Shown piece by piece: positions 41,092 to 41,407 of a stretch of DNA of 41,407 nt; the first letter of the stretch is position 1; every line of letters starts with the position of its first letter. Both the position numbers and the translations under genes were made by a program. Under the pieces are notes generated by a model. That model was not told the DNA's origin. It worked only from the letters and a program-made list of their open reading frames with translations, and searched no databases. This stretch comes from Gemmatimonadota bacterium (lineage in GTDB: Bacteria > Latescibacterota > UBA2968 > UBA8231), in contig JAPPEF010000195.1 in the NCBI GenBank assembly GCA_028875335.1, forward strand, positions 1 through 41,407, in the 5' to 3' direction.

Positions 41092-41407
41092 ATGTTTGAC
41101 CGACTCAGCGAACGCTTTGACGACCTCTTCCGCTCGCTCCGCGGACAGGGGCGCATCACCGAGCGCAACATCGACGATACGCTGCGCCAAATTCGCCGTT
41201 CTCTGCTCGAAGCCGACGTCAACTTCAAGGTCGCCAAGGACTTCATTCAGCGGGTCAAAGAGCAGGCCCTCGGCCAAGACGTCCTCAAGAGCCTGACCCC
41301 GGGCCAGCAGCTAGTCAAAATCGTCCACCACGAGCTTATTGCCCTGTTGGGAGGCAACAACAGCCCGCTCAATCTCGCCGAGCACCCTCCCACCGTCGTC
41401 ATGCTCG
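41092..41407 (+). CDS. ffh: signal recognition particle protein Ffh (partial)
   Basis: The first 105 residues, cut by the window edge. MFDRLSERFDDLFRSLRGQGRI, TERNIDDTLRQIRRSLLEADV and NFKVAKDFIQRVKEQALGQDV (shown as consecutive segments) are the N domain of SRP54. The end, HPPTVVML, is the strand just before the P-loop of the GTPase domain. Ffh with 4.5S RNA brings nascent membrane proteins to FtsY. No ribosome site precedes ATG 41092. Confidence 0.95.
   Translation, partial: MFDRLSERFDDLFRSLRGQGRITERNIDDTLRQIRRSLLEADVNFKVAKDFIQRVKEQALGQDVLKSLTPGQQLVKIVHHELIALLGGNNSPLNLAEHPPTVVML

Noticed and set aside
1..41407. tRNA or rRNA genes
   Set aside because: I saw no cloverleaf with a T-loop GTTCGA-type signature and no rRNA sequence; a covariance-model search would be decisive.

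Overview
The window is GC-rich bacterial DNA, densely coded on both strands, with no rRNA or tRNA gene that I can recognise. The best guess for the host is an uncultivated Gram-negative of the FCB / Latescibacterota-Poribacteria type. The reasons are several phytanoyl-CoA dioxygenase (PhyH) and Gfo/Idh/MocA genes, secreted beta-propeller and BNR proteins, two secreted proteins ending in a FlgD-type C-terminal domain (NAPNPFN / NYPNPFN), an outer-membrane porin, an archaeal-type phosphoglycerate mutase, and REP-like hairpins between genes. This assignment is inference from gene content.

Layout. 1-2504: tail of an unknown gene, a BNR protein and an FG-GAP lipoprotein. 2546-3701: a REP-like hairpin and an ankyrin protein. 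3753-8534: a worn defence island made of a Fic AMP-transferase, the C-terminal stub of HsdS, a HicAB toxin-antitoxin pair, and an HsdR whose first helicase lobe is missing in frame; hsdM is absent. 8689-13662: small-molecule metabolism (two PhyH dioxygenases, an oxidoreductase, a serine hydrolase, a carboxymuconolactone decarboxylase). 13803-18228: a secreted BNR protein converging on a di-haem cytochrome / porin / Rieske operon. 18229-18939: a 0.7-kb non-coding stretch with an inverted-repeat family, ending in a textbook sigma-54 promoter. 18940-25479: secreted proteins of unknown role, including one carrying a fresh 360-bp internal duplication and a propeller-transglutaminase gene broken by one amber codon. 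25582-27858: an AbrB/Doc toxin-antitoxin pair and a divergent NRAMP-like transporter. 27855-36898: a long minus-strand gene train (recJ, phosphoglycerate mutase, GDPD, zinc ribbon, lipoprotein, an L,D-transpeptidase plus an apparently dead paralogue, ceramidase-like, YkgJ-like, Gfo/Idh). 37069-41407: a secreted FlgD-domain protein, then the housekeeping run rsmB - PASTA protein - rpe - ffh.

The most unusual signals are these. (i) One promoter-like block is found at two sites; each copy places its -10 six to eight bases before an ATG, predicting a leaderless mini-ORF coupled to the main gene. (ii) HsdR has lost its Walker A/B lobe in frame. (iii) A catalytically empty YkuD paralogue is translationally coupled to an intact one. 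(iv) A di-haem/porin/Rieske electron-transfer cassette lies behind tandem palindromes. (v) A stand-alone PASTA protein sits where other phyla keep the PASTA kinase. (vi) The tandem duplication differs between copies only at amino-acid-changing sites.
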